Origin: Paludibacteraceae bacterium
GTDB taxonomy: Bacteria > Bacteroidota > Bacteroidia > Bacteroidales > Paludibacteraceae
Assembly (NCBI GenBank): GCA_024399655.1
Contig: JAKSNP010000002.1
Span: forward strand, 62,001 to 126,000
DNA: 64,000 nt
Direction: 5' to 3'
Shown here: one piece after another, positions 27,262 to 37,664 of the stretch
Layout: each line of letters opens with the position of its first letter
Position numbering within the stretch: the stretch's first letter is position 1
Program-made: the position numbers and the translations under genes
Notes under the pieces: generated by a model
Database searches by the model: none
Seen by the model: only the letters and a program-made list of their open reading frames with translations
Told to the model about the DNA's origin: nothing

Positions 27262-27294
27262 CGTATTCTTTCCGTATAGGGTGCGTATAGAATA
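27262..27294 (+). repeat. 11-base-period repeat, three units
   Basis: CGTATTCTTTC, CGTATAGGGTG and CGTATAGAATA follow one another, each beginning CGTAT. The site lies between the MATE gene and the DUF4294 gene, in an otherwise featureless 264-base gap where I see no clear promoter. Confidence 0.7.
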
Positions 27295-27439
27295 AGGATA
27301 CTTTTGTTATATATAACATGAGTGAAAGGTCAGACTACTTTCTCCGAAGGATATAGAATGTTTTTCTTGCGGCTTTCTAAGTGATACATTTCAATTTGGC
27401 ACAAAGTTTGTAAAAAGATTATAAATCATATTTTACACA

Positions 27440-28069
27440 ATGAATTTCCGTTCAATATTCATATTATGTTTTTTGTGGCTTGCTTGCTCATCCTTCCTTC
27501 CGATCAGCAAAAAGCCCATCAATGTGCCTGAGGATATGAAACCCCAGCAAGGAGATAAAAACATATTGATGATGCAGGTGATAAATGGAGACACTATTCT
27601 TTGGAGCACTATCCCCGAAGTATATGTATATCCCAAAATGAAATTCAAGAACAAACGTCAGGAAAAATTTTATTGGCGTACCGTTCGGGATGTAAAAAAA
27701 ACACTTCCCTATGCTCGTATGATTGCAGCTGATATGCGCTATGCAGATCAGGAAATGGCGAAACTATCAACCCGAAAGGAGAAAAAAACATGGTGGAGAA
27801 AATTTGAGAAATATCTCTTCAAGAAATATGAAGATGACTTTCGTGGCATGTATGCTTCTCAAGGAAGAATGCTTATGCTACTTCTCGCACGCGAAAGCAA
27901 CACAACAAGTTATGAATTGATCCGCGAATATAAAAATAAAGCAACCGCCGATTTTTGGCAGGGCATAGCTAAACTTTTCCGCAATGACTTAAAAGAAGAT
28001 TACGACGGCAACGATAAGGACAAAATAATTGAAAGAGTCATTACGCTAGTGGAAGCAGGACAACTATAA
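27440..28069 (+). CDS. DUF4294 domain protein, exported
   Basis: A 209-residue protein of a Bacteroidetes-specific family of unknown function. A signal peptide or membrane anchor covers residues 1-20 (MNFRSIFILCFLWLACSSFL); a lipoprotein form at Cys16 is possible. The family core includes GDTILWSTIPEVYVYP, YWRTVRDVKKTLPYARM and the C-terminal helical region KYLFKKYEDDFRGMY. It ends before a hairpin at 28135-28163. The long lead-in from the MATE gene suggests independent transcription, but I could not place a promoter. Confidence 0.82.
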   Translation: MNFRSIFILCFLWLACSSFLPISKKPINVPEDMKPQQGDKNILMMQVINGDTILWSTIPEVYVYPKMKFKNKRQEKFYWRTVRDVKKTLPYARMIAADMRYADQEMAKLSTRKEKKTWWRKFEKYLFKKYEDDFRGMYASQGRMLMLLLARESNTTSYELIREYKNKATADFWQGIAKLFRNDLKEDYDGNDKDKIIERVITLVEAGQL

Positions 28070-28134
28070 ACAATCCAAAAGCAACAGCTACAAACAACCC
28101 ATATTATTCAATGTTGTAACACATTGATTTTAAC

Positions 28135-28163
28135 AGGTAATCAATTTTCAATCTTGATTACCT
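28135..28163. terminator. Hairpin between convergent genes
   Basis: AGGTAATCAA pairs perfectly with TTGATTACCT around a 9-base loop. No strong T-run follows on either strand, so termination is only likely. The 15-base sequence TCAATTTTCAATCTT, starting inside the hairpin (28141-28155), recurs at 28183-28197 across the end of the neighbouring pseudogene. Confidence 0.5.
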
Positions 28164-28182
28164 ATTCATTTTGCATAGATAC

Positions 28183-29221
28183 TCAATTTTCAATCTTTTC
28201 ATCGGGAAAAATTTGAGTTTCGAACAGATGCTTTAATTCAGATGCATAATGTCCTGGTAAAAGAACATGATGATTGGCTATCGGCTTTGTAAGCAAATAA
28301 TCTCGAATACCGTTGTTTCCTTCTATCCAAACCTGCGTTCTACATAGATTTGATTCGTATTGATTGGCAACCAATTCTACATCTTCGGCAAAAATTCTAT
28401 CCAAATTCCCACTTAATTTAACCAACGTGTAATCACCTATAGGCAATTCCCCATGAATAGCTACACCTATTCCGGATTCATAGTGTGTCGTTAAGGAAAA
28501 AGAAGTGCACATTTTGGTTGGAATAGTACAATGTGCTAATAATAGTTTTACTTTACCATTTGTTTCACTTTTTTCTATTCGCGCAGGATTTACCTGAAAC
28601 CCCGGACAACCGGACAGGCGCTTACATAACATCATAGTCAACAAAGTGGGAACATCTCCTTCACATGCGGCAGGTATACCTTCGTCATTCAAGCGGGACA
28701 AAGCAATACAACCGGTGTTTTTTACAGATGAAAGCAAGTCAAAACAACGCAATGTAACCCCTGCTAATTTGTATTCATCTACCAATTCTCGAACTCGTTT
28801 GTAAATAGCATCCGCTCCAGCAATTCCAAAATCCACTTCACCCATCTGAGTAATACTCTCAATCGGTATATCCACCAATTGAATATGCATACGCTCGCTT
28901 AACAACTCACGTTTCACAACACTTGCTATCAACCAATCACTCGGCTTGCCAATCAATCCTAATCTCTCCATGACCTTCATTCAAATTAATCCAACTTAGT
29001 ATTTCAAGAGAAGCAGCCAATGAGTTGTTGATACCCGATGAAAATAAGTAAATCGTCTCATTCAGATTGATCAATCCATTTCTCACCAGTTGCAAAAATT
29101 TTGCTTCTGTGCCTCCTGACAATATGATCACCACTTGATGTGTATCAAAAAACTCTGAATTCATCGGTAAATTCGACGGTAGCTTCTGGTGATTGAGATC
29201 GGATGACAAGCAATACAACAT
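28183..29221 (-). pseudogene. Frame-broken fucose/arabinose-isomerase-like protein (COG2407 type)
   Basis: Two overlapping minus-strand frames together resemble one gene. The first (from ATG 29221 to 28937) has VVIILSGGTEAKFLQLV and SSGINNSLAASLEILSW, then ends after GHGEIRIDWQAE. The second (28980 to 28183) continues with ERLGLIGKPSDWLIAS, then VDFGIAGADAIYKRV, IPAACEGDVPTLLTMML and LLLAHCTIPTKM, the isomerase-like C-terminal half. The join is out of frame, and the roughly 30 residues expected between the halves appear to be missing. This implies a small deletion plus a frameshift. The promoter upstream looks intact. Family assignment is by resemblance only; substrate unknown. A sequencing error could explain a shift but not the missing segment. 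Confidence 0.6.
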
Positions 29222-29254
29222 ATTATAAATCACATCTTGGTTTCGTTTTCAATG

Positions 29255-29286
29255 CAAAGATACAACTTTTAAACGATTTATACAAC
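29255..29286 (-). promoter_or_regulatory. Promoter of the broken isomerase-like gene
   Basis: Minus strand: GTTG (29283-29286), 20 bases, TATCTTTG (29255-29262), about 30 bases before the first start codon. The -33 box is imperfect. Confidence 0.55.
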
Positions 29287-29352
29287 AACTCACACTTCTC
29301 TTAAAGCATGAAACAAAAAAATACCGCAAAATTAAAAATTTTGCATTTATTA

Positions 29353-29384
29353 TTTGCAAATCTCATAGAATTATAGTATCTTTG
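29353..29384 (+). promoter_or_regulatory. Promoter of cca
   Basis: TTTG (29353-29356), 20 bases, TATCTTTG (29377-29384), 20 bases before the ATG at 29404. Confidence 0.75.
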
Positions 29385-29403
29385 CAAGTTATTTTGGCTA
29401 AGT

Positions 29404-30885
29404 ATGGTCGTAGAAGATAAAAAAATAAAGAATCCAATACTGCATCTGGTGGGAGAAGAAGCTGATAAACTCGGCTTGGATTGCTATGTTATTGGCGGAT
29501 GGGTAAGAGACTTATTTTTACATCGCCCATCTACAGACATTGATGTAGTCGTAGTAAAAAAAGAAGAAACAGAAGACTTACTTTCTGCAGACAATTCCAA
29601 AGAAAAACCAAATTCTAAAGAAGTCAAAATCGGTATTTTGTTAGCGGAAGCTGTAGCAAAACGTTTAGGTAAAGGAGCTCATTTGAGTGTTTTTCGCACT
29701 TATGGTACCGCACAAGTAAAACAACGAGAAATGGAATTGGAATTCGTGGGTGCACGAAAAGAAAGTTATCAACATGACAGCAGAAACCCTATCGTAGAAG
29801 ATGGAACGCTACAAGAAGACCAAAACAGACGGGACTTTACCATAAACGCTATGGCTATTTGTCTTAACAAAGACAGATACGGACTACTTCTTGACCCATT
29901 TGATGGAATGTACGATTTGGAAGATTGTACAATTAGGACACCGCTTGATCCCGATATCACCTATTCTGACGATCCTCTTAGAATGATGCGCGCTATTCGA
30001 TTCGCCACACAATTGGGATTCTATCTCAATCCTGAAACATTTGACGCCATTTGCAGAAATAGAGAGCGCATTAAAATTATCACTCGAGAACGCATCGTTG
30101 ATGAATTGAACAAAATCATGATGAGCCGAAAGCCATCTATCGGATGGACACTTCTTGATAAAACCGGACTATTACAGCTGATTTGCCCAGAACTAGCAGC
30201 ACTCAAAGGAATAGAAACCAAAGAAGGGAAAGGACATAAAGATGTTTGGTTACATACTTTACAGGTAACTGATAATGTTGCAAAAGAAAGCGATAATTTA
30301 TGGCTACGATGGGCCGCTATGTTCCACGATATAGGAAAACCGAAATCTAAAGCGTGGGAAAACAACATTGGATGGACATTCCGCAATCATAATTATCTTG
30401 GGGCAAAAATGATTCCTCGAATTTTCAGGACAATGAAGATGCCACAAAATGAAAAAATGGAGTTCGTCATCAAAATGGTTGATTTACACATGCGACCAAT
30501 CAATTTGATTGAAGATACCGTAACCGATTCAGCAGTCAGACGCTTACTTTTTGAAGCCGGCGACGATATTGATGAACTGATGTTGCTTTGTGATGCAGAT
30601 ATCACTTCCAGAAATGCGGAAAAAGTAGAACGATTCCACCGCAATTACGAACTCGTACGAACCAAAATGGTTGAATTGGAAGAACGGGATCGTATACGAA
30701 ATTTCCAACCACCTGTTCGTGGTGAAGAAATTATGGAAACACTCCACCTTTCTCCATGCAAAGAGGTAGGGGAATTGAAAAATGCAATCAAAGAAGCTAT
30801 ATTAGATGGTATTATTCCAAATGAATATGAGGCCGCAAAAAATTATATGTTATTGAAAGCCAAAGAATTACATTTAATCAATTAA
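29404..30885 (+). CDS. cca: CCA tRNA nucleotidyltransferase with HD domain
   Basis: Adds or repairs the 3' CCA of tRNAs; the tRNA-Met in this window lacks an encoded CCA. It is 493 residues. The class II nucleotidyltransferase head has [20 protein letters not shown] (about 27-50, with the catalytic DxD). [10 protein letters not shown] and the [17 protein letters not shown] helix follow. A C-terminal HD domain carries [11 protein letters not shown] near residue 305. Charged residues in the 58-80 region form a lineage-specific insertion. It begins the long plus-strand run that continues with cysS. Confidence 0.94.
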   Translation: MVVEDKKIKNPILHLVGEEADKLGLDCYVIGGWVRDLFLHRPSTDIDVVVVKKEETEDLLSADNSKEKPNSKEVKIGILLAEAVAKRLGKGAHLSVFRTYGTAQVKQREMELEFVGARKESYQHDSRNPIVEDGTLQEDQNRRDFTINAMAICLNKDRYGLLLDPFDGMYDLEDCTIRTPLDPDITYSDDPLRMMRAIRFATQLGFYLNPETFDAICRNRERIKIITRERIVDELNKIMMSRKPSIGWTLLDKTGLLQLICPELAALKGIETKEGKGHKDVWLHTLQVTDNVAKESDNLWLRWAAMFHDIGKPKSKAWENNIGWTFRNHNYLGAKMIPRIFRTMKMPQNEKMEFVIKMVDLHMRPINLIEDTVTDSAVRRLLFEAGDDIDELMLLCDADITSRNAEKVERFHRNYELVRTKMVELEERDRIRNFQPPVRGEEIMETLHLSPCKEVGELKNAIKEAILDGIIPNEYEAAKNYMLLKAKELHLIN

Positions 30886-30961
30886 TTTCATATTTATAAT
30901 AATATCAGTTATTTACAAATTAATAACAAATTTAATAGAAAAACTATCAAAATTTAACTAT

Positions 30962-32428
30962 ATGTTACAGATTTACAACACATTAACTCGACAAAAAGAG
31001 TATTTCCGTCCGTTGCACGAAGGACACGTTGGGATGTATGTTTGCGGACCTACCGTTTACGGCGATGCACATTTAGGCCATGCAAGACCTGCTATCACTT
31101 TTGACCTGTTATATCGCTATTTGATGCATCTTGGGTACAAAGTGAGATACGTACGAAATATTACCGATGTGGGACACTTGGAGCACGATGCTGATTCCGG
31201 TGAAGACAAGATAGCAAAAAAAGCTCGTTTGGAACAACTGGAACCAATGGAAGTGGTACAATACTTTACCAATCGATATCATCGAGATATGGAAGCTTTA
31301 AATGTGTTACCGCCATCTATTGAACCTCATGCCAGCGGACATATCATCGAGCAAATCGCCTTTGTACAAAAAATATTGGATAACGGATACGCCTACATAT
31401 CCAATGGCAGCGTATATATGGATGTAGAAAAATACGCTAAAGATTATCCCTATGGAAAACTTTCCGGACGGAATTTGGAAGATATCAAAACAGAAACCCG
31501 TGAATTAGACGGACAAGAAGAGAAAAAACACAGTTTCGATTTCGCTCTTTGGAAAAAAGCCGCTCCGGAACATATAATGCATTGGCCAAGTCCCTGGAGC
31601 GAAGGTTTCCCCGGTTGGCACATGGAATGCTCTACAATGGGAACAAAATATCTGGGTGAAGAATTTGATATACACGGTGGAGGCATGGATTTGATGTTTC
31701 CTCACCACGAAGCAGAAATAGCACAAAGTTGCGCCGCTCTTGGACATGATACGGTCAAATATTGGATGCACAACAATATGATAACGATTGCCGGCAAAAA
31801 AATGGGTAAAAGTTATCACAATTTCATCACTTTAGATCAATTCTTCAAGGGCGAACATGAGTTACTTAGCAAACCTTTCTCCCCGATGACCATTCGTTTC
31901 TTCATCTTAATGGCTCATTATCGCTCAACCGTTGACTTCTCTTCAGAAGCATTGGAAGCAGCAGAAAAAGGATTGGGCAGATTACAGGAAACATGGAACA
32001 GATTAATGAAATTGCAACCGTCTGACAAGTCAACCGTTGAAATTGGCAATTTGAGCGAACGATGCGAAGAAGCTATGGACGATGATTTAAACAGTCCGAT
32101 TGTTATTTCTCATCTTTTCGAAAGTGCTAAAATCATCAATACTATTGCAGATGGCAAAGGTACAATCTCAGCAGAAGATTTGAAACAACTGAAAGATGTT
32201 TGGCGCACTTATGTAGTTGATATTCTAGGATTAAGAATGGAAGAAACAGGAACTGAAGCCAATGGAAGTATGGACGCTCTAAAAGGAGCCGTCGATATGT
32301 TACTCAACATGCGATTGGAAGCAAAACGCAATAAAGATTGGACAACGAGCGATCGCATCCGCAACGAACTAACAGCTTTAGGGTTCCAAATTAAAGATAC
32401 TAAAGACGGTTTTGAATGGACTATCTAA
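30962..32428 (+). CDS. cysS: Cysteinyl-tRNA synthetase
   Basis: Charges tRNA-Cys. It is 488 residues of class Ia type. The zinc ligand and HIGH motif are in [15 protein letters not shown] (about 26-40, reading HLGH). Other zinc ligands are in GWHMECSTM and FPHHEAE, and the KMSKS loop reads KKMGKS near residue 279. The C-terminal DALR-type helical domain ends with [14 protein letters not shown], standard for the family. AT-rich sequence of 76 bases separates it from cca. yraN starts one base after its stop. Confidence 0.97.
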   Translation: MLQIYNTLTRQKEYFRPLHEGHVGMYVCGPTVYGDAHLGHARPAITFDLLYRYLMHLGYKVRYVRNITDVGHLEHDADSGEDKIAKKARLEQLEPMEVVQYFTNRYHRDMEALNVLPPSIEPHASGHIIEQIAFVQKILDNGYAYISNGSVYMDVEKYAKDYPYGKLSGRNLEDIKTETRELDGQEEKKHSFDFALWKKAAPEHIMHWPSPWSEGFPGWHMECSTMGTKYLGEEFDIHGGGMDLMFPHHEAEIAQSCAALGHDTVKYWMHNNMITIAGKKMGKSYHNFITLDQFFKGEHELLSKPFSPMTIRFFILMAHYRSTVDFSSEALEAAEKGLGRLQETWNRLMKLQPSDKSTVEIGNLSERCEEAMDDDLNSPIVISHLFESAKIINTIADGKGTISAEDLKQLKDVWRTYVVDILGLRMEETGTEANGSMDALKGAVDMLLNMRLEAKRNKDWTTSDRIRNELTALGFQIKDTKDGFEWTI

Positions 32429-32429
32429 G

Positions 32430-32885
32430 ATGAATTTCGGACATCTGCATATACGCAACCGCACAGGTTTGTTTGGTGAAGATACCGCAACCAATCTGCT
32501 GAAACAAAAAGGATATCGTATTATAGAACGGAACTGGAAAACAGGCCATTTGGAAATAGATATTATAGCAGAGAACAAAGACACGGTGGCTTTTGTAGAA
32601 GTGAAAACCCGAAGTTCATTATTCAATAAACGACCGGAAGAATATGTTGACCGAGAGAAAGAGCAAAATATGATAGTGGCAGCAAATGCCTATATCAAAT
32701 TGACCTGCAATCAAAAAAAACCACGATTTGATATTATCGGCATCATATATCAACCTATCACACAAGCCATCACTTATATTAACCATATTGAGAATGCCTT
32801 TCATCCGCGTTTAAGAAGCATCGGTACTAACACCTATAGTGGACAACGCAAATGGAGAGCCAAATCGAGAAAACGTGGATTTTAA
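32430..32885 (+). CDS. YraN family endonuclease-like protein (UPF0102)
   Basis: A 151-residue protein with a restriction-endonuclease-like fold and no settled function. The family pattern is intact: [20 protein letters not shown], then [19 protein letters not shown], giving the E...D...ExK catalytic set. [16 protein letters not shown] follows. The start is the ATG at 32430, one base after the cysS stop; a TTG at 32412 inside cysS is less likely. Its end overlaps the mnmG start by 11 bases. Confidence 0.9.
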   Translation: MNFGHLHIRNRTGLFGEDTATNLLKQKGYRIIERNWKTGHLEIDIIAENKDTVAFVEVKTRSSLFNKRPEEYVDREKEQNMIVAANAYIKLTCNQKKPRFDIIGIIYQPITQAITYINHIENAFHPRLRSIGTNTYSGQRKWRAKSRKRGF

Positions 32886-34743
32886 ATACGACATAATTGT
32901 AGTTGGTGCGGGACACGCCGGTAATGAAGCTGCTCACGCTGCAGCTCGTTTGGGTTGTAAAACGCTACTCATTACCATGGATATGAACAAAATTGGTCAG
33001 ATGAGTTGTAATCCTGCCGTAGGTGGTATAGCAAAAGGACAAATTGTTCGCGAAATTGATGCTTTAGGAGGGCAAATGGGTATCGTAACCGATTATTCGG
33101 CGATTCAATTTCGCATGCTCAACCGTTCGAAAGGACCGGCAATGTGGAGTCCTCGCAGCCAAAGCGACAGAAAGCGGTTCATCGAGCAATGGGTGAAAGT
33201 ACTATCAAGCACCAACAACCTGCAAATATGGCAAGATACCGTTACGAGTTTAATGATAAATAATGGCGCTGTATGTGGTGTAAAGACTCTATTAGGAATA
33301 GAAATGCAGGCTAAGGCAGTCATATTGACCAACGGCACATTTCTCAACGGGTTGATGCATTGCGGTCGTAGCCAAATAAAAGGCGGACGTACTTCAGAAC
33401 CGGCATCTTACGGATTAACCGAACAGCTGAAGTCTATAGGATTCATTACGGACCGAATGAAAACAGGTACTCCTGCTCGTATAGATAAACGAAGCATCGA
33501 TTTCAGCCAATTGCAAGAACAAACAGGTGAAGATGACGGCCATCATTTTTCATATCTTCCGGAAGTGAAACGAACGCTCAAACAAATGAGTTGCTGGATT
33601 ACCTATACCAATCCTACCACTCACGAACAACTTAAAAAAGGTCTAAAAGATTCACCCTTGTATAACGGCCAAATACAAAGTATAGGTCCTCGATATTGTC
33701 CCAGCATTGAGACAAAAATTGTCACTTTTGCAGACAAAGAACAACATCAATTATACTTGGAACCGGAAGGTGTAGACAGCAATGAATATTATGTAAACGG
33801 ATTCTCCTCAAGCCTGCCATGGCAAATTCAGTTGGCTGCAATGAAAACAGTCAAAGGCTTGGAAAACGTAGTCATGTATCGACCCGGCTATGCTATTGAA
33901 TATGATTTTTTCGATCCAACGCAACTATACCACACATTGGAAACGAAACGGATTAAAGGTCTATACATGGCCGGACAAATCAATGGTACTACAGGTTATG
34001 AAGAAGCTGCCGGACAGGGATTGGTAGCGGGAATCAACGCCTGCATCGGCATAATGGGCGGACAACCGATGATCCTGCACAGAGATGAAAGTTATATTGG
34101 CGTATTGATTGATGATTTGGTGAATAAAGGTGTGGATGAACCCTATCGCATGTTTACCTCGCGAGCCGAGTATCGTATTCTTTTAAGGCAAGACAATGCA
34201 GATGAACGATTAACCCGTAAAGGATATGAATTAGGCTTGGCTGATAGCCGACGCATGGAGGTATTCAACAACAAACAAAATCAAATCGACATTTTGATTT
34301 CATATTTGCAAAATACAGGAATAAAACCATCCGAAACAAACAGTTGGCTTGAACAACAATCCTCCACCCCACTTCAACATGGCTGCAAATTGATTGACCT
34401 GATATTACGCCCTCAGATTACCATAAACAACCTTAGTCAAGTTGTACCCGAATTAAAACAACTGATTGAAACAATTGACAACAATGAAGTTGTAGAAAGC
34501 GCCGAAATTAACATCAAATATAAAGGATACATTGAACGAGAACGAATGGCGGCCGACAAACTTCAACGTCTCGACAATGTCCGTTTACCAGATAGTTTTG
34601 ACTACAACAACGTACAATCATTAAGTACTGAAGCACGGCAAAAACTATCTCGAATACGTCCACAAAGCATCGGAGACGCGAGCCGAATTCCGGGTGTAAG
34701 CCCCAATGACATCAGCGTTTTATTAATATTATTAGGAAGATAA
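32875..34743 (+). CDS. mnmG: tRNA uridine-5-carboxymethylaminomethyl modification enzyme, large subunit
   Basis: FAD-dependent partner of MnmE in modifying wobble uridine (cmnm5U34). It is 622 residues from the GTG at 32875 (reading [15 protein letters not shown]), which matches the usual family N-terminus. A GTG 12 codons earlier is possible. It has the FAD-binding [10 protein letters not shown] at about 10-19, the MnmG signatures [19 protein letters not shown] and [13 protein letters not shown], and [17 protein letters not shown] in the C-terminal half. It overlaps the end of yraN. In many bacteria this gene (gidA) lies near oriC, which fits the parS-like site just downstream. Confidence 0.97.
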   Translation: MDFKYDIIVVGAGHAGNEAAHAAARLGCKTLLITMDMNKIGQMSCNPAVGGIAKGQIVREIDALGGQMGIVTDYSAIQFRMLNRSKGPAMWSPRSQSDRKRFIEQWVKVLSSTNNLQIWQDTVTSLMINNGAVCGVKTLLGIEMQAKAVILTNGTFLNGLMHCGRSQIKGGRTSEPASYGLTEQLKSIGFITDRMKTGTPARIDKRSIDFSQLQEQTGEDDGHHFSYLPEVKRTLKQMSCWITYTNPTTHEQLKKGLKDSPLYNGQIQSIGPRYCPSIETKIVTFADKEQHQLYLEPEGVDSNEYYVNGFSSSLPWQIQLAAMKTVKGLENVVMYRPGYAIEYDFFDPTQLYHTLETKRIKGLYMAGQINGTTGYEEAAGQGLVAGINACIGIMGGQPMILHRDESYIGVLIDDLVNKGVDEPYRMFTSRAEYRILLRQDNADERLTRKGYELGLADSRRMEVFNNKQNQIDILISYLQNTGIKPSETNSWLEQQSSTPLQHGCKLIDLILRPQITINNLSQVVPELKQLIETIDNNEVVESAEINIKYKGYIERERMAADKLQRLDNVRLPDSFDYNNVQSLSTEARQKLSRIRPQSIGDASRIPGVSPNDISVLLILLGR

Positions 34744-34751
34744 ACATGAAA

Positions 34752-34772
34752 TTTGTTTACTATGTAAACAAA
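34752..34772. terminator. Hairpin after mnmG
   Basis: TTTGTTTAC pairs perfectly with GTAAACAAA around TAT. It is followed by AAAAACG rather than a T-run on the plus strand, so it may be a weak terminator or another structural element beside the parS-like site. Confidence 0.45.
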
Positions 34773-34779
34773 AAACGCA

Positions 34780-34795
34780 TGTTCCACGTGGAACA
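34780..34795. promoter_or_regulatory. parS-like centromere site
   Basis: TGTTCCACGTGGAACA is a perfect 16-base palindrome matching the conserved bacterial parS consensus (TGTTNCACGTGNAACA), the site bound by ParB. It is intergenic, between mnmG and apt. Chromosomal parS sites cluster near oriC and often near gidA/mnmG. No parA or parB gene is in the window. I noticed no second copy by eye. Confidence 0.8.
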
Positions 34796-34822
34796 AATAA
34801 TTTAATAGAAAAAAAGTGATAT

Positions 34823-35347
34823 ATGACAAACGAACAAGTAAAAGGGATAATTAGGAATATTCCCGACTTTCCACAAAAGGGAATTCAGTTTAAAGACATC
34901 ACGACGGCATTGCGTAATCCAGAGGCATTAAAATGGATGAAGGATGAAATAGTAAGTTTATATAAAGATAAAGGAATTACACAAGTTATAGGACTGGAGT
35001 CGAGAGGCTTCATTATTGGTCCTGCCGTGGCAATGGAAATAGGAGCAGGATTTGTACCTATTCGGAAACCGGGAAAACTACCGGCAGATGTTATAGAACA
35101 GAGTTATGCAAAAGAATACGGAACGGATACCATACAGATACATAAAGACGCATTAAGCAAAGAAGATGTAGTGTTATTACATGATGACCTTCTAGCAACA
35201 GGGGGAACAATGGCAGCAGCAATCGAACTGGTTAAGAAAATAGGCGTAAAAAAGATCTATGTTAACTGCTTAATAGAACTGGATGGTCTGAATGGAAGAG
35301 AAATAATGGACAGCGACATAGAAGTAACCACTTTAATTCACTATTAA
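34823..35347 (+). CDS. apt: Adenine phosphoribosyltransferase
   Basis: Purine salvage: adenine plus PRPP gives AMP. It is 174 residues. The opening IIRNIPDFPQKGIQFKDITT is diagnostic, LESRGFIIGPAVA and VPIRKPGKLP follow, and the PRPP-binding loop VVLLHDDLLATGGTM is near residue 118 (His replaces the more common Val/Ile before DD). It lies between the parS-like site and uvrC, whose GTG start is 3 bases after its stop. Confidence 0.96.
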   Translation: MTNEQVKGIIRNIPDFPQKGIQFKDITTALRNPEALKWMKDEIVSLYKDKGITQVIGLESRGFIIGPAVAMEIGAGFVPIRKPGKLPADVIEQSYAKEYGTDTIQIHKDALSKEDVVLLHDDLLATGGTMAAAIELVKKIGVKKIYVNCLIELDGLNGREIMDSDIEVTTLIHY

Positions 35348-35350
35348 AAA

Positions 35351-37177
35351 GTGATTGAAACAAGCCGACATATAAAGGAGATTCTCCAGCGTCTTCCGGA
35401 AAAACCCGGAGTGTACCAGCATTTGAACAAAGAAGGAGAAATAATTTATGTAGGTAAGGCTAAAAATCTGAAAAGAAGGGTTACATCATATTTTCAAAAA
35501 GAACATGATTGGGTAAAAACCAGACAACTTGTAAAAAATATAGCGGATATCAAATATGTTGTAGTAGACACCGAACAAGATGCATTTCTTCTAGAAAACA
35601 ACTTGATAAAACAATATCAACCACGCTACAATATACTACTAAAAGACGGAAAAAGCTATCCATACATATGTATCAGCAAAGAAGCATATCCACGTATTTA
35701 TAAGACACGTAAAAGAATAAAAGGAGCAGGAGAATATTTCGGTCCATATAGTTATGGAAATACAGTAGATTTAGTTATTGAACTTATTCATCAACTCTAC
35801 CCTATCAGAACATGTAATCTAAACTTAGTTGATAGTTCAATAGTTAAGAAAAAATACAAAGTATGCCTTAAATATCATCTTCATTTATGCTGCGGAGTAT
35901 GCGCAGACCGGATAAAGAAAGAAGAATATAACAACTATATAGACCAGGCAAAAAAAATCATTAGAGGAGATGCCCACACCATTAGCAAACAATGGGAGAG
36001 GGAAATGATGGAATACGCCTCACAGATGAAATTCGAACAAGCTCAAGAAATAAAAGAAAAACTAGAATTAATCGAGAAATTTAGAAGTAAAACCGTAATA
36101 ACAAACAATCACACAGGAGAATTAGACGTATTCGGTTACGATGAGCAAGATCAGAATATATATGTAAGCATGCTACATATAAGAAACGGAAGTATTGTAC
36201 AAGGACAAACCCTTGAATATCACAAGCAATTAGACGAAGCGAAAGAAGAATTGCTAGGTATCGGAATGATGGAACTTAGAGAACGCCTTAATAGTAACAC
36301 ACAAGATGTAATAGTACCATTTATACCCGATGGATTCGATGAAAATCTACACATACATATTGCACCATCCGGAGAAAAAAAGATACTATTGGATCTTGCC
36401 ATGAAAAATGTTAGACAATACAAACTTGACCGTCTAAAGCAAAATGATAAATTAAATCCGGACCAGAGAGCAGCAAGAATATTAGGAGAATTACAAAAAT
36501 TATTGGAATTGGAGAAAATGCCAGCATTAATCGACAGTTTTGACAATTCACACATACAAGGCTCAGATGCTGTAGGAGGATGCGTAGTATTCCGCAAAGC
36601 AAAACCTGCAAAAAGCGAGTATAAACATTATATTATACATGACAGCAGATCATCATATATTGATGACTTAGCCAGTATGCGAGAAGTGGTGAGACGCAGA
36701 TATCAAGATATATTGGACAATAACGGTGAACTTCCTGATTTAATTATAGCAGATGGCGGCAGTAATCAAATGAATGCAATCCGTGAAGTGGTAGAAAAGC
36801 AATTGGGTTTGAATATTCCTATAGCAGGACTTAAAAAAGATGACAAACATCGAACCAATGTATTACTATACGGATCCCCTGTTAAAGAGATTGGACTGAA
36901 AGTAACAGATGAAGCGTTCCACTTATTGGTAGAAATTCAAGACGAAGTTCACAGATGGGCTATAAGTTTTCACCAATTACGACGAAGCAAGCACCAAATA
37001 AAGAGTGAACTTGATGATATTCAAGGAGTTGGCCCTGCAACAAAACAAAAGATATTAACATATTTTAAGAGTATTAAGCGAGCTAGTTCAGCAAATAAAG
37101 ACGAGTGGGTAAAATTACTAGGAACTAACAGAGGATCAGCATGTTATGAATATTTTCAAAGCAAAATAACTCGCTGA
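35351..37177 (+). CDS. uvrC: Excinuclease ABC subunit C
   Basis: Makes the two incisions in nucleotide excision repair with UvrA and UvrB. It is 608 residues with a GTG start. The GIY-YIG nuclease domain is at about 16-95 (KPGVYQHLNKEGEIIYVGKA). A cysteine cluster (CLKYHLHLCCGVC) lies near 175-190. The UVR helix region is around 215-240. The RNase H-like endonuclease domain begins at SFDNSHIQGSDAVGG near 395. A C-terminal helix-hairpin-helix contains IQGVGPATKQKIL. It is 22 bases upstream of tsaE in the same run. Confidence 0.96.
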   Translation: MIETSRHIKEILQRLPEKPGVYQHLNKEGEIIYVGKAKNLKRRVTSYFQKEHDWVKTRQLVKNIADIKYVVVDTEQDAFLLENNLIKQYQPRYNILLKDGKSYPYICISKEAYPRIYKTRKRIKGAGEYFGPYSYGNTVDLVIELIHQLYPIRTCNLNLVDSSIVKKKYKVCLKYHLHLCCGVCADRIKKEEYNNYIDQAKKIIRGDAHTISKQWEREMMEYASQMKFEQAQEIKEKLELIEKFRSKTVITNNHTGELDVFGYDEQDQNIYVSMLHIRNGSIVQGQTLEYHKQLDEAKEELLGIGMMELRERLNSNTQDVIVPFIPDGFDENLHIHIAPSGEKKILLDLAMKNVRQYKLDRLKQNDKLNPDQRAARILGELQKLLELEKMPALIDSFDNSHIQGSDAVGGCVVFRKAKPAKSEYKHYIIHDSRSSYIDDLASMREVVRRRYQDILDNNGELPDLIIADGGSNQMNAIREVVEKQLGLNIPIAGLKKDDKHRTNVLLYGSPVKEIGLKVTDEAFHLLVEIQDEVHRWAISFHQLRRSKHQIKSELDDIQGVGPATKQKILTYFKSIKRASSANKDEWVKLLGTNRGSACYEYFQSKITR

Positions 37178-37199
37178 GAATCGCATATTTTAAACGGAT

Positions 37200-37664
37200 A
37201 TGAATACCTATACAATAAAAAAGGAAGAAAACGGGCAATTATACCTAATGACAGAAGAAGGCGAGCAGATTCAAGCAAGTGAATTACTTAAGCTCTATCC
37301 GGATAAAAAGGTATATGCTTTAGAAGCTCGAATGGGCGCAGGAAAAACAACTTTGGTAAAACAACTAATGAATGAACTGGGAACAGAAGACATTGTGAAT
37401 AGTCCGACCTTCGCCATAGTGAATGTATATGAACGATTCATAGATAAAAATCATACAAGCAAAGAAGAAGTCTATCATTTCGACTGTTATCGACTGAAAG
37501 ATATTCGAGAGGCTCTAGACTTTGGAGCTGAAGAATATTTATATTCGGGAAACTATTGCTTCATAGAATGGCCTGATATTATAGCCCCAATATTACCGGA
37601 AGATACCATTTGGATTGAAATAGAAGTAACAGATCAAGGCAAGCGTATATTAACCATTAAATAA
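37200..37664 (+). CDS. tsaE: tRNA threonylcarbamoyladenosine biosynthesis protein TsaE
   Basis: ATPase subunit of the t6A37 modification complex with TsaB and TsaD. It is 154 residues. Walker A reads EARMGAGKTTLVKQL near residue 43 (Arg-Met replaces the usual Asp-Leu). NSPTFAIVNVYE is the family's switch region and HFDCYRL follows. FIEWPDIIAPILPED is the C-terminal signature. An intergenic region with a dispersed repeat follows, so it probably ends a transcription unit. Confidence 0.94.
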   Translation: MNTYTIKKEENGQLYLMTEEGEQIQASELLKLYPDKKVYALEARMGAGKTTLVKQLMNELGTEDIVNSPTFAIVNVYERFIDKNHTSKEEVYHFDCYRLKDIREALDFGAEEYLYSGNYCFIEWPDIIAPILPEDTIWIEIEVTDQGKRILTIK

